Positions 1 through 5,229 are shown, counted from the stretch's first letter. The stretch is DNA of 5,229 nt from an uncultured bacterium (GCA_945949625.1 CAMFFI010000100.1:1-5229), one strand, 5' to 3'. Numbers and translations are program-made. The notes: generated by a model not told the origin, from the sequence alone.

Positions 1-378
1 ATTGAAAAGCATATGAAAATTCAGCGTGAAAGGCTGAATAATAAGGTCGTGCTTTCACAGCAGGAAGTAAATGAGCTGAAGGAAAAGGCAAAGGCTCAAA
101 TTCCCCCTAAGGTAGAATATTACAGCCGTATAATGAATTTAAAGCCCACAGGGGTGAAAATTACATCAGCTCAAAAACGCTTTGGCTCCTGCAGCGGCAA
201 AAACAGCCTTTGTTTTTCATACATATTAATGCAGTACCCCGACAAAGCGGTTGATTACGTTGTTGTTCACGAGCTGGCACATATAGTCCATAAAAACCAC
301 AGCAGAGAATTTTATGAGCTTATAGAAAAATATTTACCCGATTACAGAGAAAGGGAAAAATTGTTGAAAGGAAGATAA
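1..378 (+). CDS. YgjP/WTP-type (M48-like, DUF45) zinc metallopeptidase, 5' end cut by window edge
   Basis: This is the C-terminal part of a YgjP-like metallopeptidase domain (DUF45). The catalytic motif HELAH starts at base 268, with the two His as zinc ligands and the Glu as general base. A third His follows in KNHSREFYELIEKYLPDY, the spacing typical of the family. The upstream segment KRFGSCSGKNSLCFSYILMQYP matches the usual 'RWGSCS...L.LNW.L...P' stretch. The frame is open to base 1, and the first four residues (IEKH) resemble the 'WIxKH' segment that in this family lies after an N-terminal beta-rich part. The ATG at base 13 has no Shine-Dalgarno sequence, so I read it as an internal Met and the gene as partial. 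The family's biological role is poorly defined; E. coli YgjP has been reported to act on nucleotides, but protease-like folding is the safer statement. The stop codon lies one base before the next gene, which suggests cotranscription. Confidence 0.88.
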   Translation: MEKHMKIQRERLNNKVVLSQQEVNELKEKAKAQIPPKVEYYSRIMNLKPTGVKITSAQKRFGSCSGKNSLCFSYILMQYPDKAVDYVVVHELAHIVHKNHSREFYELIEKYLPDYREREKLLKGR

Positions 379-379
379 A

Positions 380-1132
380 ATGAAACTTATTTCATGGAAT
401 GTAAACGGTTTCAGAGCTTGTCTTAAAAAAGGCTTTGAAGAATTTTTTAACACCGCTGACGCTGACTTTTTCTGCCTTCAGGAAACAAAAATGCAGCCTG
501 AGCAGGCGGAGTTTCACCCACAGGGATATTTTGAGTACTATTTCAGCGCCGAAAAAAAGGGTTATTCCGGAACGGCGATTTTTGCAAAGAAAGAGCCGCT
601 GAGTGTAGCCTACGGCATAGATAATCAATATATGGACGAGGGCAGGGTGATTACTCTTGAATACAAGGATTTTTATCTTGTAAATTGCTATGCTCCGAAT
701 GCAAAGCAGGAGCTTTTGCGTATTGATTACAGAATGGAGTTTGAGGACGCAATGCGAAATTATTTAAGCGCCCTTGATAAAATAAAACCGGTTATTTATT
801 GCGGCGATTTAAATGTGGCTCACAATGAAATTGATTTGAAAAATCCGAAAACAAATGTGGGCAACGCAGGCTTTTCCGATGAGGAAAGAGGAAAAATGAC
901 ACAACTGTTGAATTCAGGCTTTACCGACAGCTATCGCTATTTATATCCGGATACCACAGGAGTGTATTCCTGGTGGTCATATCGCTTTAATGCAAGAAAA
1001 AACAACGCAGGCTGGCGCATAGATTACTTTATTGTCTCTGACAGAGTAAAGGAAAAAATAAATTCGGCAGAAATTTTTACCGACGTTTTAGGCAGCGACC
1101 ATTGTCCCGTAGGACTGGAAATTGAAATATAG
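380..1132 (+). CDS. xth: Exodeoxyribonuclease III (AP endonuclease, xth/ExoA family)
   Basis: This is a complete 250-residue ExoIII of the endonuclease/exonuclease/phosphatase superfamily, close to the usual 250-270 residues. It acts in the cytoplasm in base excision repair. It cuts DNA 5' of abasic sites and removes 3' blocking groups, using Mg2+ or Mn2+. All family motifs are visible: Asn7 in SWNVNG, the metal-binding Glu35 in LQETK, Tyr104 in CYAPN, Asp143 and Asn145 in GDLN, the WWSYR...R.NNAGWRIDYF block with Asp215, and the terminal SDHCP with Asp240 and catalytic His241. A ribosome binding site (AAAGGAAG, about 367-374) lies inside the end of the preceding gene and supports this ATG. 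The one-base gap to the metallopeptidase gene suggests translational coupling. No promoter of its own is evident. Identity is very secure; the choice between xth and exoA is naming only. Confidence 0.97.
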   Translation: MKLISWNVNGFRACLKKGFEEFFNTADADFFCLQETKMQPEQAEFHPQGYFEYYFSAEKKGYSGTAIFAKKEPLSVAYGIDNQYMDEGRVITLEYKDFYLVNCYAPNAKQELLRIDYRMEFEDAMRNYLSALDKIKPVIYCGDLNVAHNEIDLKNPKTNVGNAGFSDEERGKMTQLLNSGFTDSYRYLYPDTTGVYSWWSYRFNARKNNAGWRIDYFIVSDRVKEKINSAEIFTDVLGSDHCPVGLEIEI

Positions 1133-1144
1133 CTTTTAAAAAGA

Positions 1145-1170
1145 GAGAATTGCGGTTAGCTGTAATTCTC
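1145..1170 (-). terminator. Second hairpin in the convergent gap, possible minus-strand terminator
   Basis: The arms GAGAATT (1145-1151) and AATTCTC (1164-1170) form a 7-bp stem. On the plus strand the stem extends to 11 bp through two G-U pairs with a TTAG loop, but no T-run follows there. On the minus strand the stem is shorter but is followed at once by TCTTTTT. It could therefore be a back-up terminator for the methyltransferase, or a 3'-end stabilising stem on the ExoIII mRNA. Confidence 0.35.
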
Positions 1171-1205
1171 AGCAAAAATGAAACAGCAGTTTTCTATAAA
1201 GTTAA

Positions 1206-1230
1206 AAAGCTCCGCGTTTTGCGGAGCTTT
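1206..1230. terminator. Bidirectional intrinsic terminator between convergent genes
   Basis: A perfect 10-bp inverted repeat (AAAGCTCCGC at 1206-1215 and GCGGAGCTTT at 1221-1230) encloses a 5-base loop. It separates the plus-strand ExoIII gene from the minus-strand methyltransferase. The U-tract is five bases in the minus direction and only three in the plus direction, so it should serve the methyltransferase better. The TAA stop of the methyltransferase (complement of 1229-1231) overlaps the outer arm of the stem. Confidence 0.8.
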
Positions 1231-2284
1231 AAATACAGTATAAATTGGTGTCCCAGAAGGGAATGTAGGGATGATGGCGTAAATAAATTTTATATCGGGG
1301 ATTTACCGCTTTGATGATAAGGGGTAAGCTGAAAATATCCTCACTTCTGTGGTATGCGGCAATATTAAGCTTTGGCTTAAAGCGTTTGAGAGTTTCGCAG
1401 GCTCCCGAAATTGCGGCGGCCTCTCCGCCTTCAACGTCCATTTTTACATAAGTGGCTTTTCTTCCTGCCAATATGCTGTCAAGTGAAGACGCTTTTACAG
1501 GAATACCGCTTGTGCTTTCGGCACTGCTCCTTCCGCTTTTTTTGTTAAAGTACAGGGTTGCGTCCTTTGAATAAGCGGCAATATTCCAAAGCTCCGTATT
1601 TTCTATGCTTTCGCAGTGTTTTTTCAGCTTTTCGTAATTTTTGGGGTTTGGCTCAAATGCAAGGATTTTTTCATAGCTCTTTGTGTAATTTAAAAATTCT
1701 TCTATGGTATCTCCCTTGCAGGCGCCCAAATCAGCAAAAAATTCCTTATCCGAAAGCCTTAAAATACTTGTAAACGCTTCGTCCTTTGGACTTTCTGATT
1801 TTTCAAGATATTCAAGCTTTCCCGTGTATTGAAAAAGCAGTATATTTTTGTAAACCTGCTTTGAGGTTTCGTCTTCAAAAACGTCATATGCTTTGGAAAT
1901 AAGAGAGAAATACTTTTTTACAAAGGTACTGTCAAAAATGTTTTCGCCGAATACAGGTACGGAAGGCACAAGCAGGGTGTGTTTTTTTGCAACTGATTTA
2001 ATATGCGCCATTACGTCCTCAAGCTGTGAGCCGAAGCACAAGGCAATTATAAAATCATTGTAAGTTTCTTCTATATCACTGAGCTTTTGCACCTTAAAGC
2101 CTCTGAAAGACTGCCCCCTGACAAAATCGTCGCTTGCCATAACGGCGCTTGGCTTAATATTCAGCTTATCAAAAGCGTTGATAACCTTGTCGGCACCGTC
2201 GCCCATACCGTAGAGAACAACAGGCATTGATGCGGTTTTAAAGCAATCCCATACTGAAATTTGGTTTTCAAAGATATTTTCCAT
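1229..2284 (-). CDS. FkbM-family SAM-dependent methyltransferase with N-terminal Rossmann-like domain
   Basis: This 351-residue protein has two parts. Residues about 20-115 look like a nucleotide-binding Rossmann domain (VVLYGMGDGADKV, a glycine-rich loop after a beta strand), of the type seen in PglD/WbpP-like sugar-modification proteins. Residues about 180-350 are the FkbM methyltransferase: SAM motif I FADLGACKGDT (Asp185 to Thr193), the acidic ribose-binding segment FEPNPKN (Glu211), the YVKMDVEGGE signature (279-288), and the C-terminal YHRSED...LRHH...NLYC. FkbM enzymes usually methylate hydroxyl groups of sugars or polyketides, and similar two-domain forms occur in glycan and surface-polysaccharide loci; the substrate here is unknown. 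I chose the ATG at 2284 because GGAG lies six bases upstream. An in-frame ATG at 2296 would add four residues but has no good ribosome binding site. No signal peptide or membrane segment is visible, so it is probably cytoplasmic. There are no glycosyltransferase neighbours in this window. Confidence 0.9.
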   Translation of the reverse strand: MENIFENQISVWDCFKTASMPVVLYGMGDGADKVINAFDKLNIKPSAVMASDDFVRGQSFRGFKVQKLSDIEETYNDFIIALCFGSQLEDVMAHIKSVAKKHTLLVPSVPVFGENIFDSTFVKKYFSLISKAYDVFEDETSKQVYKNILLFQYTGKLEYLEKSESPKDEAFTSILRLSDKEFFADLGACKGDTIEEFLNYTKSYEKILAFEPNPKNYEKLKKHCESIENTELWNIAAYSKDATLYFNKKSGRSSAESTSGIPVKASSLDSILAGRKATYVKMDVEGGEAAAISGACETLKRFKPKLNIAAYHRSEDIFSLPLIIKAVNPRYKIYLRHHPYIPFWDTNLYCI

Positions 2285-2290
2285 AATTAT

Positions 2291-2294
2291 CTCC
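2291..2294 (-). promoter_or_regulatory. Ribosome binding site that sets the methyltransferase start
   Basis: GGAG on the minus strand, six bases before the ATG at 2284. It lies inside codons 1-2 of the longer reading (ATG at 2296), which argues that the shorter start is the one used. Confidence 0.65.
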
Positions 2295-2357
2295 ATATTA
2301 CTGAAACCTGTCTGCGAGGATTTTGTTGTCAGTCAGAAATCAGCATAAAATTTTTGC

Positions 2358-2386
2358 AAAAAAAACGCCCACCCTATTGGGTGGAC
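2358..2386 (-). terminator. Strong intrinsic terminator of the 5S rRNA unit
   Basis: On the minus strand GTCCACCC and GGGTGGGC form an 8-bp stem (one T-G pair) with an AATA loop, followed by a G and eight consecutive T. It starts about ten bases after the 3' end of the 5S rRNA and separates it from the methyltransferase gene. Confidence 0.92.
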
Positions 2387-2395
2387 ACTTTATTA

Positions 2396-2513
2396 TGTTG
2401 GCATCTTCCTATTTTCACAGGCCGTCACCAGCCAACTATCTTCGGCACTACTGAGCTTAACTTCTGTGTTCGGTATGGGAACAGGTGGACCCTCAGCGTC
2501 ATCAACACCAACT
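2396..2513 (-). rRNA. rrf: 5S ribosomal RNA
   Basis: The minus strand carries the canonical 5S core: GGGTCCACCTGTTCCCATAC, then CGAACACAGAAGTTAAGC, then GCCGAAGATAGTTGG, ending GATGCCAACA. The two ends pair as helix I: GTTGGTGTT at the 5' end against GATGCCAAC at the 3' end, nine pairs including G-U, with an A-T pair beyond. The length of about 118 bases is normal for bacterial 5S rRNA, the component of the large ribosomal subunit central protuberance. The exact ends may differ by one to three bases. It is not preceded by 23S rRNA: its own promoter lies 34 bases upstream and its own terminator just downstream. Short reading frames that cross it on both strands are not real genes. Confidence 0.95.
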
Positions 2514-2524
2514 TTTAATTTGTT

Positions 2525-2539
2525 TCGTCTTTCTGACGA
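2525..2539 (-). other. Small hairpin in the 5S precursor leader
   Basis: TCGTC-AGAAA-GACGA on the minus strand forms a 5-bp stem between the predicted transcription start (about 2540) and the mature 5S 5' end (about 2513). It may mark the precursor leader for processing, but its shortness means chance is possible. Confidence 0.3.
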
Positions 2540-2546
2540 CTTTGTT

Positions 2547-2575
2547 ATTATATCATCATATTTTGCAAAATGCAA
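2547..2575 (-). promoter_or_regulatory. Promoter of the 5S rRNA gene (-35 and extended -10)
   Basis: On the minus strand a perfect -10 TATAAT (complement of 2547-2552) is preceded by TGA, giving an extended -10 (TGn). The -35-like TTGCAT (complement of 2570-2575) is only 3/6 to consensus, but it sits at the optimal 17-base spacing. Transcription would start near 2540, about 27 bases before mature 5S. The A/T tract upstream supports a strong rRNA-type promoter. Confidence 0.8.
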
Positions 2576-2600
2576 GTGTTTTTTGAAAAAAATTAAAAAT
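2576..2600 (-). promoter_or_regulatory. UP-element-like A/T tract upstream of the 5S promoter
   Basis: Directly upstream of the -35, the minus strand reads an A-T-rich block with the order TAATTTTTTTC, then AAAAAA, then CAC. This fits the recalled UP-element pattern (AAAWWTWTTTT, three bases, AAA) at about 12 of 14 defined positions. Such elements bind the C-terminal domains of RNA polymerase alpha and are typical of rRNA promoters. The wider region (2577-2612) is almost pure A/T. Confidence 0.55.
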
Positions 2601-2625
2601 TTTTTCTTTTATTAATCATATTAGT

Positions 2626-2654
2626 TTGACTTAGCGGATAAAAGAGTGTAAAAT
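2626..2654 (+). promoter_or_regulatory. Sigma-70/SigA-type promoter for the ATPase-lipoprotein unit
   Basis: TTGACT (2626-2631, 5/6) and TAAAAT (2649-2654, 5/6) are separated by exactly 17 bases. Transcription would begin near 2661, giving a short leader of about 20 bases before the ATPase start. It is divergent from the 5S promoter, and the two share the A/T-rich stretch between them. Confidence 0.75.
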
Positions 2655-2680
2655 ATAGCTTATGAATGGACTGATGAATT

Positions 2681-3910
2681 ATGAATAAAACAGAAAAATC
2701 ACTTTTACTTTTTTCTTCTCTTTCTGTATTTAAAGGAATTTTAAACAGAAGTGTTCCTAAGGCGTTCTACAATTTGCTTTTATCAAGGGATAAACCGCCG
2801 GTGGAATTTCTCAGTGCATACGGTGACTTTTTTTCTATGCTCAGTCAGCGAGGATACAGCGACCGTTTTGCATATTGTCTGACAGAGGCGGCGCTTTTTG
2901 ACGAAAACTACTTTACAAAGGCTGCGGCAGGCGGAAAAACAGCCTTGCTGCCGCAAAACGTAATTGATGCAGTAATTCGTGACTGCAAGGCGATAGAGTA
3001 TGTTTCTTCTCTTACCGCCGACGATATTATTAACGATTATAAGTACAGCGATGAAATAAAGGAAATTTCAGACGACCTGCCCAGGTGGGAGAAAGGCTCT
3101 CCTGCACAGGCATTTATGGGCTTTGAAAATAATATTTCCACTCTTGCTGATTTTTACAGGGAAAACGGCTGCGGAATGTTTGCTCGCTACCGTGCGTTTA
3201 TCTGGCGCGACGGCGATATTCAGCCTGTTGTTCATCCCGACAGCATAAGCCTTCCATCTTTTGTAGGCTACGAAAGGCAACGCAATCAGGTTCTTGAAAA
3301 TACACGTTCTTTTATTGAAAACAAAAGCTGTAACAACTGCTTGCTTTACGGCGACAAGGGAACAGGCAAAAGCTCTACGGTTAAGGCAATTGCAAATCAG
3401 TTCAGAAACCAAGGTCTCAGAATTGTTGAAATGCCTAAGGAAAGACTTGTTGATTTTCCGATTCTGGTTGATAAAATCGCAGCTTTGCCTATGAAGTTCA
3501 TTATTTTTATTGACGACCTTTCTTTTCAGAAGCAAGACCAAAGCTATACATCGCTTAAAGCTGTTCTCGAGGGAGGACTTGCTTCACGTCCTGAAAATAC
3601 GCTTATTTACGCTACGTCAAACAGACGTCATCTTGTTAAGGAAAGCTTTGCCGACAGGGACACTGACGACGTAAACAGACGTGATAATATGGAGGAAACC
3701 CTTTCTCTTTCCGACAGATTCGGACTTTCCGTATGCTTCAGCGTTCCTGCAAAGGACCAGTATCTTGAAATTGTTTTTGAGCTTGCAAGGAAAAACGGAA
3801 TTAAGCTGAGCGATGAGGAGCTTGAATTAAAGGCGGAAAAATTTGCTCTTTCAAGAGGCGGACGTTCACCAAGGTGTGCAAAGCAGTTTGTTGAATCGTT
3901 ATTCTGCTGA
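2681..3910 (+). CDS. DUF815-family AAA+ ATPase
   Basis: This 409-residue protein has a P-loop ATPase domain of the DUF815 type at about residues 185-409. Visible motifs are the entry segment FVGYERQRNQVLENTRSFI (194-212), Walker A GDKGTGKSS (224-232, Lys230), Walker B FIIFIDDLSF with Asp278 and Asp279, sensor-1-like YATSNRRHL (Asn314), DRFGLS (Arg346, possible arginine finger) and a sensor-2-like GGRSPRCAKQF near 393-403. All residues needed for ATP binding and hydrolysis appear intact. The first 180 or so residues are an alpha-rich, less conserved extension that may act as adaptor or partner-binding region. No signal peptide or membrane segment is seen, so it is cytoplasmic. The cellular role of DUF815 ATPases is not established. 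The ribosome binding site is weak (TGGA, ten bases upstream). The lipoprotein gene starts 39 bases after the stop with no terminator between, so cotranscription is likely. Confidence 0.93.
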   Translation: MNKTEKSLLLFSSLSVFKGILNRSVPKAFYNLLLSRDKPPVEFLSAYGDFFSMLSQRGYSDRFAYCLTEAALFDENYFTKAAAGGKTALLPQNVIDAVIRDCKAIEYVSSLTADDIINDYKYSDEIKEISDDLPRWEKGSPAQAFMGFENNISTLADFYRENGCGMFARYRAFIWRDGDIQPVVHPDSISLPSFVGYERQRNQVLENTRSFIENKSCNNCLLYGDKGTGKSSTVKAIANQFRNQGLRIVEMPKERLVDFPILVDKIAALPMKFIIFIDDLSFQKQDQSYTSLKAVLEGGLASRPENTLIYATSNRRHLVKESFADRDTDDVNRRDNMEETLSLSDRFGLSVCFSVPAKDQYLEIVFELARKNGIKLSDEELELKAEKFALSRGGRSPRCAKQFVESLFC

Positions 3911-3939
3911 TACAGATAAATTTTCAATTTTTATGTTTT

Positions 3940-3944
3940 GGAGG
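3940..3944 (+). promoter_or_regulatory. Ribosome binding site that sets the lipoprotein start
   Basis: GGAGG, five bases before the ATG at 3950. A longer reading from the TTG at 3938 would place this site inside the coding sequence, so the ATG is preferred. Confidence 0.85.
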
Positions 3945-3949
3945 TTCAT

Positions 3950-5158
3950 ATGCATATTGTGCAAAGAAAAACAGCGGCGTTTATACTTTCCTGCGTACTT
4001 GTTTTTACGGCTTTAGGCTTTACAGGCTGTTCCCAAAAGGAAGGTAATTATCCCGTAACGGTGGGAAACATCACCTTTGACAAAAAGCCTGAAAAAATCG
4101 TTGTTCTTTCCGATAATCTTGCGGATATAGTATCCTGTATCGGATACGATGTGAATATGGTGGGAAAATCAGACAGCGTAACTCAGGAGGAGCTTAAGGT
4201 TGTTCCGTCGGTGGGAAGCGAATCAACTCCCGATACTGCAAGAATTATTTCCTCTGAAGCCGACGTGGTGTTTTATGAAGAAAGTTTAGACGAAAATACT
4301 AAAAAAGCTCTTGAGGATAACGGTGTTAAAACCGTAAAAATAGTTTCTGCCGAAACAAAGGACGAGCTTTCTACCGTTTATAAAAGTCTCGGAACAATCC
4401 TGGGCGGTGCAAACGACGGAAAGACTAAGGGTGAGGACGCATATAATTATCTGATTTCTTCTATGGAAAATACAAAATCAAAGTATTCAAGCGGTTCAAT
4501 ACTTAATACGGTGTGCTACCTTTATTCCGAAAACGGAAAGCTGAAAATTGCAGGCAAGGATACCTTTGCCGATTTCCTTTTGGGATATACCGGTGCTGTA
4601 AATGTTGCTGTGGATTCACAGTCAAACGATGTAGATGAATCAAATCTTAAAATAAGCAATCCCACATATATTTTCTATTCAGACAGTTCAGTTCTTGACT
4701 TGTTAAAGAAAAATAAAACTCTTAAAAATCTTTCTGCCGTAAAAGGAAACAGAATGAAAGAAATTTCATACGAAGATATGTCAAGACACGGTATTACAGC
4801 CCTTAAAAACCTTGAAACTATGGTTGAATTTATGTATCCAAAGGGCAACGCTGCCGCAGAAACTAAGCCTGAGAAAGGACTTGCTCAGCAGTATAAAATT
4901 GAAATTCCCGATAAAGGCTTTAAGCTTGAAGATGACAACGATAATGTAAAAGCTATGCAGAACCGTCTGTTTGATTTAGGCTATATCAGCGATAAGGAAA
5001 ACATTACAGGCTATTACGGACCCACAACCGAAAAAGCAGTTACACTGTTCCAGAAGAATAATAAAATTGAAGAAACAGGCACTGCCGATAAAGCAACGCT
5101 TGAAAAAATGTTTACCGATGATGCAGCTACAGCCGAAAAAGCAGTAGATGCAGAGTAA
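3950..5158 (+). CDS. Lipoprotein: BtuF/FhuD-like solute-binding domain fused to a peptidoglycan-binding domain
   Basis: From ATG 3950 this is 402 residues. It starts with a lipoprotein signal peptide: basic MHIVQRK, a hydrophobic stretch, then LGFTGC with Cys27 as the lipidated residue. Phe at -3 is slightly unusual. Residues about 36-298 match a class III (iron-siderophore/B12, Peripla_BP_2) binding protein. The first strand is KKPEKIVVLSDNLADIVSCIGY, ISSEADVVFYEES follows, the second lobe has GKDTFADFLLGYTGAVNVA, and the closing helix is HGITALKNLETMVEFMYP. Residues about 323-390 form a PG_binding_1 domain (DNVKAMQNRLFDLGY, GYYGPTTEKAVTLFQ, TGTADKATLEKMF), which binds cell-wall peptidoglycan. 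The protein would be membrane-anchored on the outer face with a wall-binding tail. The ligand cannot be read from sequence. No ABC permease or ATPase follows before the terminators, so it may share a remote transporter or serve as a non-transport binding or sensing protein. Confidence 0.88.
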   Translation: MHIVQRKTAAFILSCVLVFTALGFTGCSQKEGNYPVTVGNITFDKKPEKIVVLSDNLADIVSCIGYDVNMVGKSDSVTQEELKVVPSVGSESTPDTARIISSEADVVFYEESLDENTKKALEDNGVKTVKIVSAETKDELSTVYKSLGTILGGANDGKTKGEDAYNYLISSMENTKSKYSSGSILNTVCYLYSENGKLKIAGKDTFADFLLGYTGAVNVAVDSQSNDVDESNLKISNPTYIFYSDSSVLDLLKKNKTLKNLSAVKGNRMKEISYEDMSRHGITALKNLETMVEFMYPKGNAAAETKPEKGLAQQYKIEIPDKGFKLEDDNDNVKAMQNRLFDLGYISDKENITGYYGPTTEKAVTLFQKNNKIEETGTADKATLEKMFTDDAATAEKAVDAE

Positions 5159-5180
5159 CAGCAAAGCTGTTGTTTTGTTT
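5157..5180 (+). terminator. First hairpin after the lipoprotein gene, weak terminator
   Basis: AACAGC-AAA-GCTGTT (5157-5171) is a perfect 6-bp stem with a 3-base loop. It starts within the TAA stop codon and is followed by GTTTTGTTT. The stem is short and AT-rich, so it is likely a weak terminator or a 3'-end stem ahead of the stronger one downstream. Confidence 0.45.
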
Positions 5181-5196
5181 AAATATTAAAAGTATT

Positions 5197-5224
5197 GGGA
5201 CAACCCTTGAGGTTGTCCCTTTTT
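5197..5224 (+). terminator. Strong intrinsic terminator of the ATPase-lipoprotein unit
   Basis: GGGACAACC (5197-5205) and GGTTGTCCC (5211-5219) form a perfect 9-bp stem with a CTTGA loop, followed by TTTTT. It ends the plus-strand unit about 40 bases after the lipoprotein stop. Confidence 0.92.
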
Positions 5225-5229
5225 GCGTT

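Noticed and set aside
13..378. Metallopeptidase as a complete 121-residue gene starting at base 13
   Set aside because: There is no Shine-Dalgarno sequence before this ATG, the frame is open to the window edge, and the residues before it fit the family; the gene is most likely cut.
392..628. Minus-strand 78-codon open frame
   Set aside because: It is antisense to the conserved N-terminal motifs of ExoIII and has no supporting signals.
2297..2357. Search for a tRNA or small RNA between the 5S terminator and the methyltransferase
   Set aside because: No cloverleaf, TTCGA-type T-loop or stable hairpin was found.
2261..2518. Plus-strand 85-codon open frame
   Set aside because: It is antisense to the methyltransferase start, the terminator and the 5S rRNA, has no ribosome binding site and shows no protein-family features.
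2393..2575. Minus-strand 60-codon open frame across the 5S gene
   Set aside because: It is the 5S rRNA read as protein (VGVDDAEGPPVPIPNTEVKL...); such frames are a known misannotation, and it also covers the 5S promoter.
3068..3541. Minus-strand 157-codon open frame
   Set aside because: It is antisense to the well-supported DUF815 ATPase, including the Walker motifs; composition is that of a shadow frame.
3628..3927. Minus-strand 99-codon open frame rich in Ser and Leu
   Set aside because: It is a shadow of the ATPase C-terminus, with low-complexity Ser runs from complementary codons and no recognisable motif.
3938..3949. TTG start at 3938 for the lipoprotein
   Set aside because: The GGAGG site would lie inside the coding sequence, while it is perfectly placed for the ATG at 3950, which also gives a normal signal peptide.

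Overview
The window looks like chromosomal DNA from a low-GC Gram-positive bacterium, most likely a gut-type member of the Clostridia (Ruminococcaceae/Oscillospiraceae-like). The basis is AT-rich codon use, AGGAGG-type ribosome binding sites, U-tailed intrinsic terminators, a lipoprotein signal peptide of Gram-positive style and a DUF815-type AAA+ ATPase. This placement is an inference from style and gene content, not a taxonomic identification. I see no phage genes, transposases or CRISPR array.

Layout. (1) Positions 1-1132, plus strand: the 3' part of a YgjP/WTP-type zinc metallopeptidase gene, cut by the left edge, then one base later a complete exodeoxyribonuclease III gene (xth/exoA). 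(2) Positions 1133-1231: a convergent gap with a perfect bidirectional terminator hairpin and a second, weaker hairpin. (3) Positions 1229-2284, minus strand: a two-domain FkbM-family methyltransferase. (4) Positions 2358-2600, minus strand: a complete, self-contained 5S rRNA transcription unit with an A/T-tract UP-like element, a -35 and extended -10 promoter, the 5S gene and a strong terminator. No 16S or 23S rRNA is attached. (5) Positions 2626-5224, plus strand: a divergent promoter, a DUF815 AAA+ ATPase gene, and 39 bases later a lipoprotein that joins an iron/B12-type solute-binding domain to a C-terminal peptidoglycan-binding domain. The unit ends in two tandem hairpins.

How the parts relate. 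The metallopeptidase and exonuclease genes are probably cotranscribed, and ExoIII acts in base excision repair. The ATPase and lipoprotein lie in one apparent transcription unit, with no terminator between them, but no published link between the two families is known to me. The methyltransferase has no obvious promoter of its own just downstream of the 5S terminator, so read-through from the 5S promoter is possible.

The least ordinary items are the free-standing 5S gene with its rRNA-grade promoter, and the binding-protein/peptidoglycan-binding fusion, which has no transporter permease or ATPase beside it. No clearly new multi-gene system is demonstrated here.
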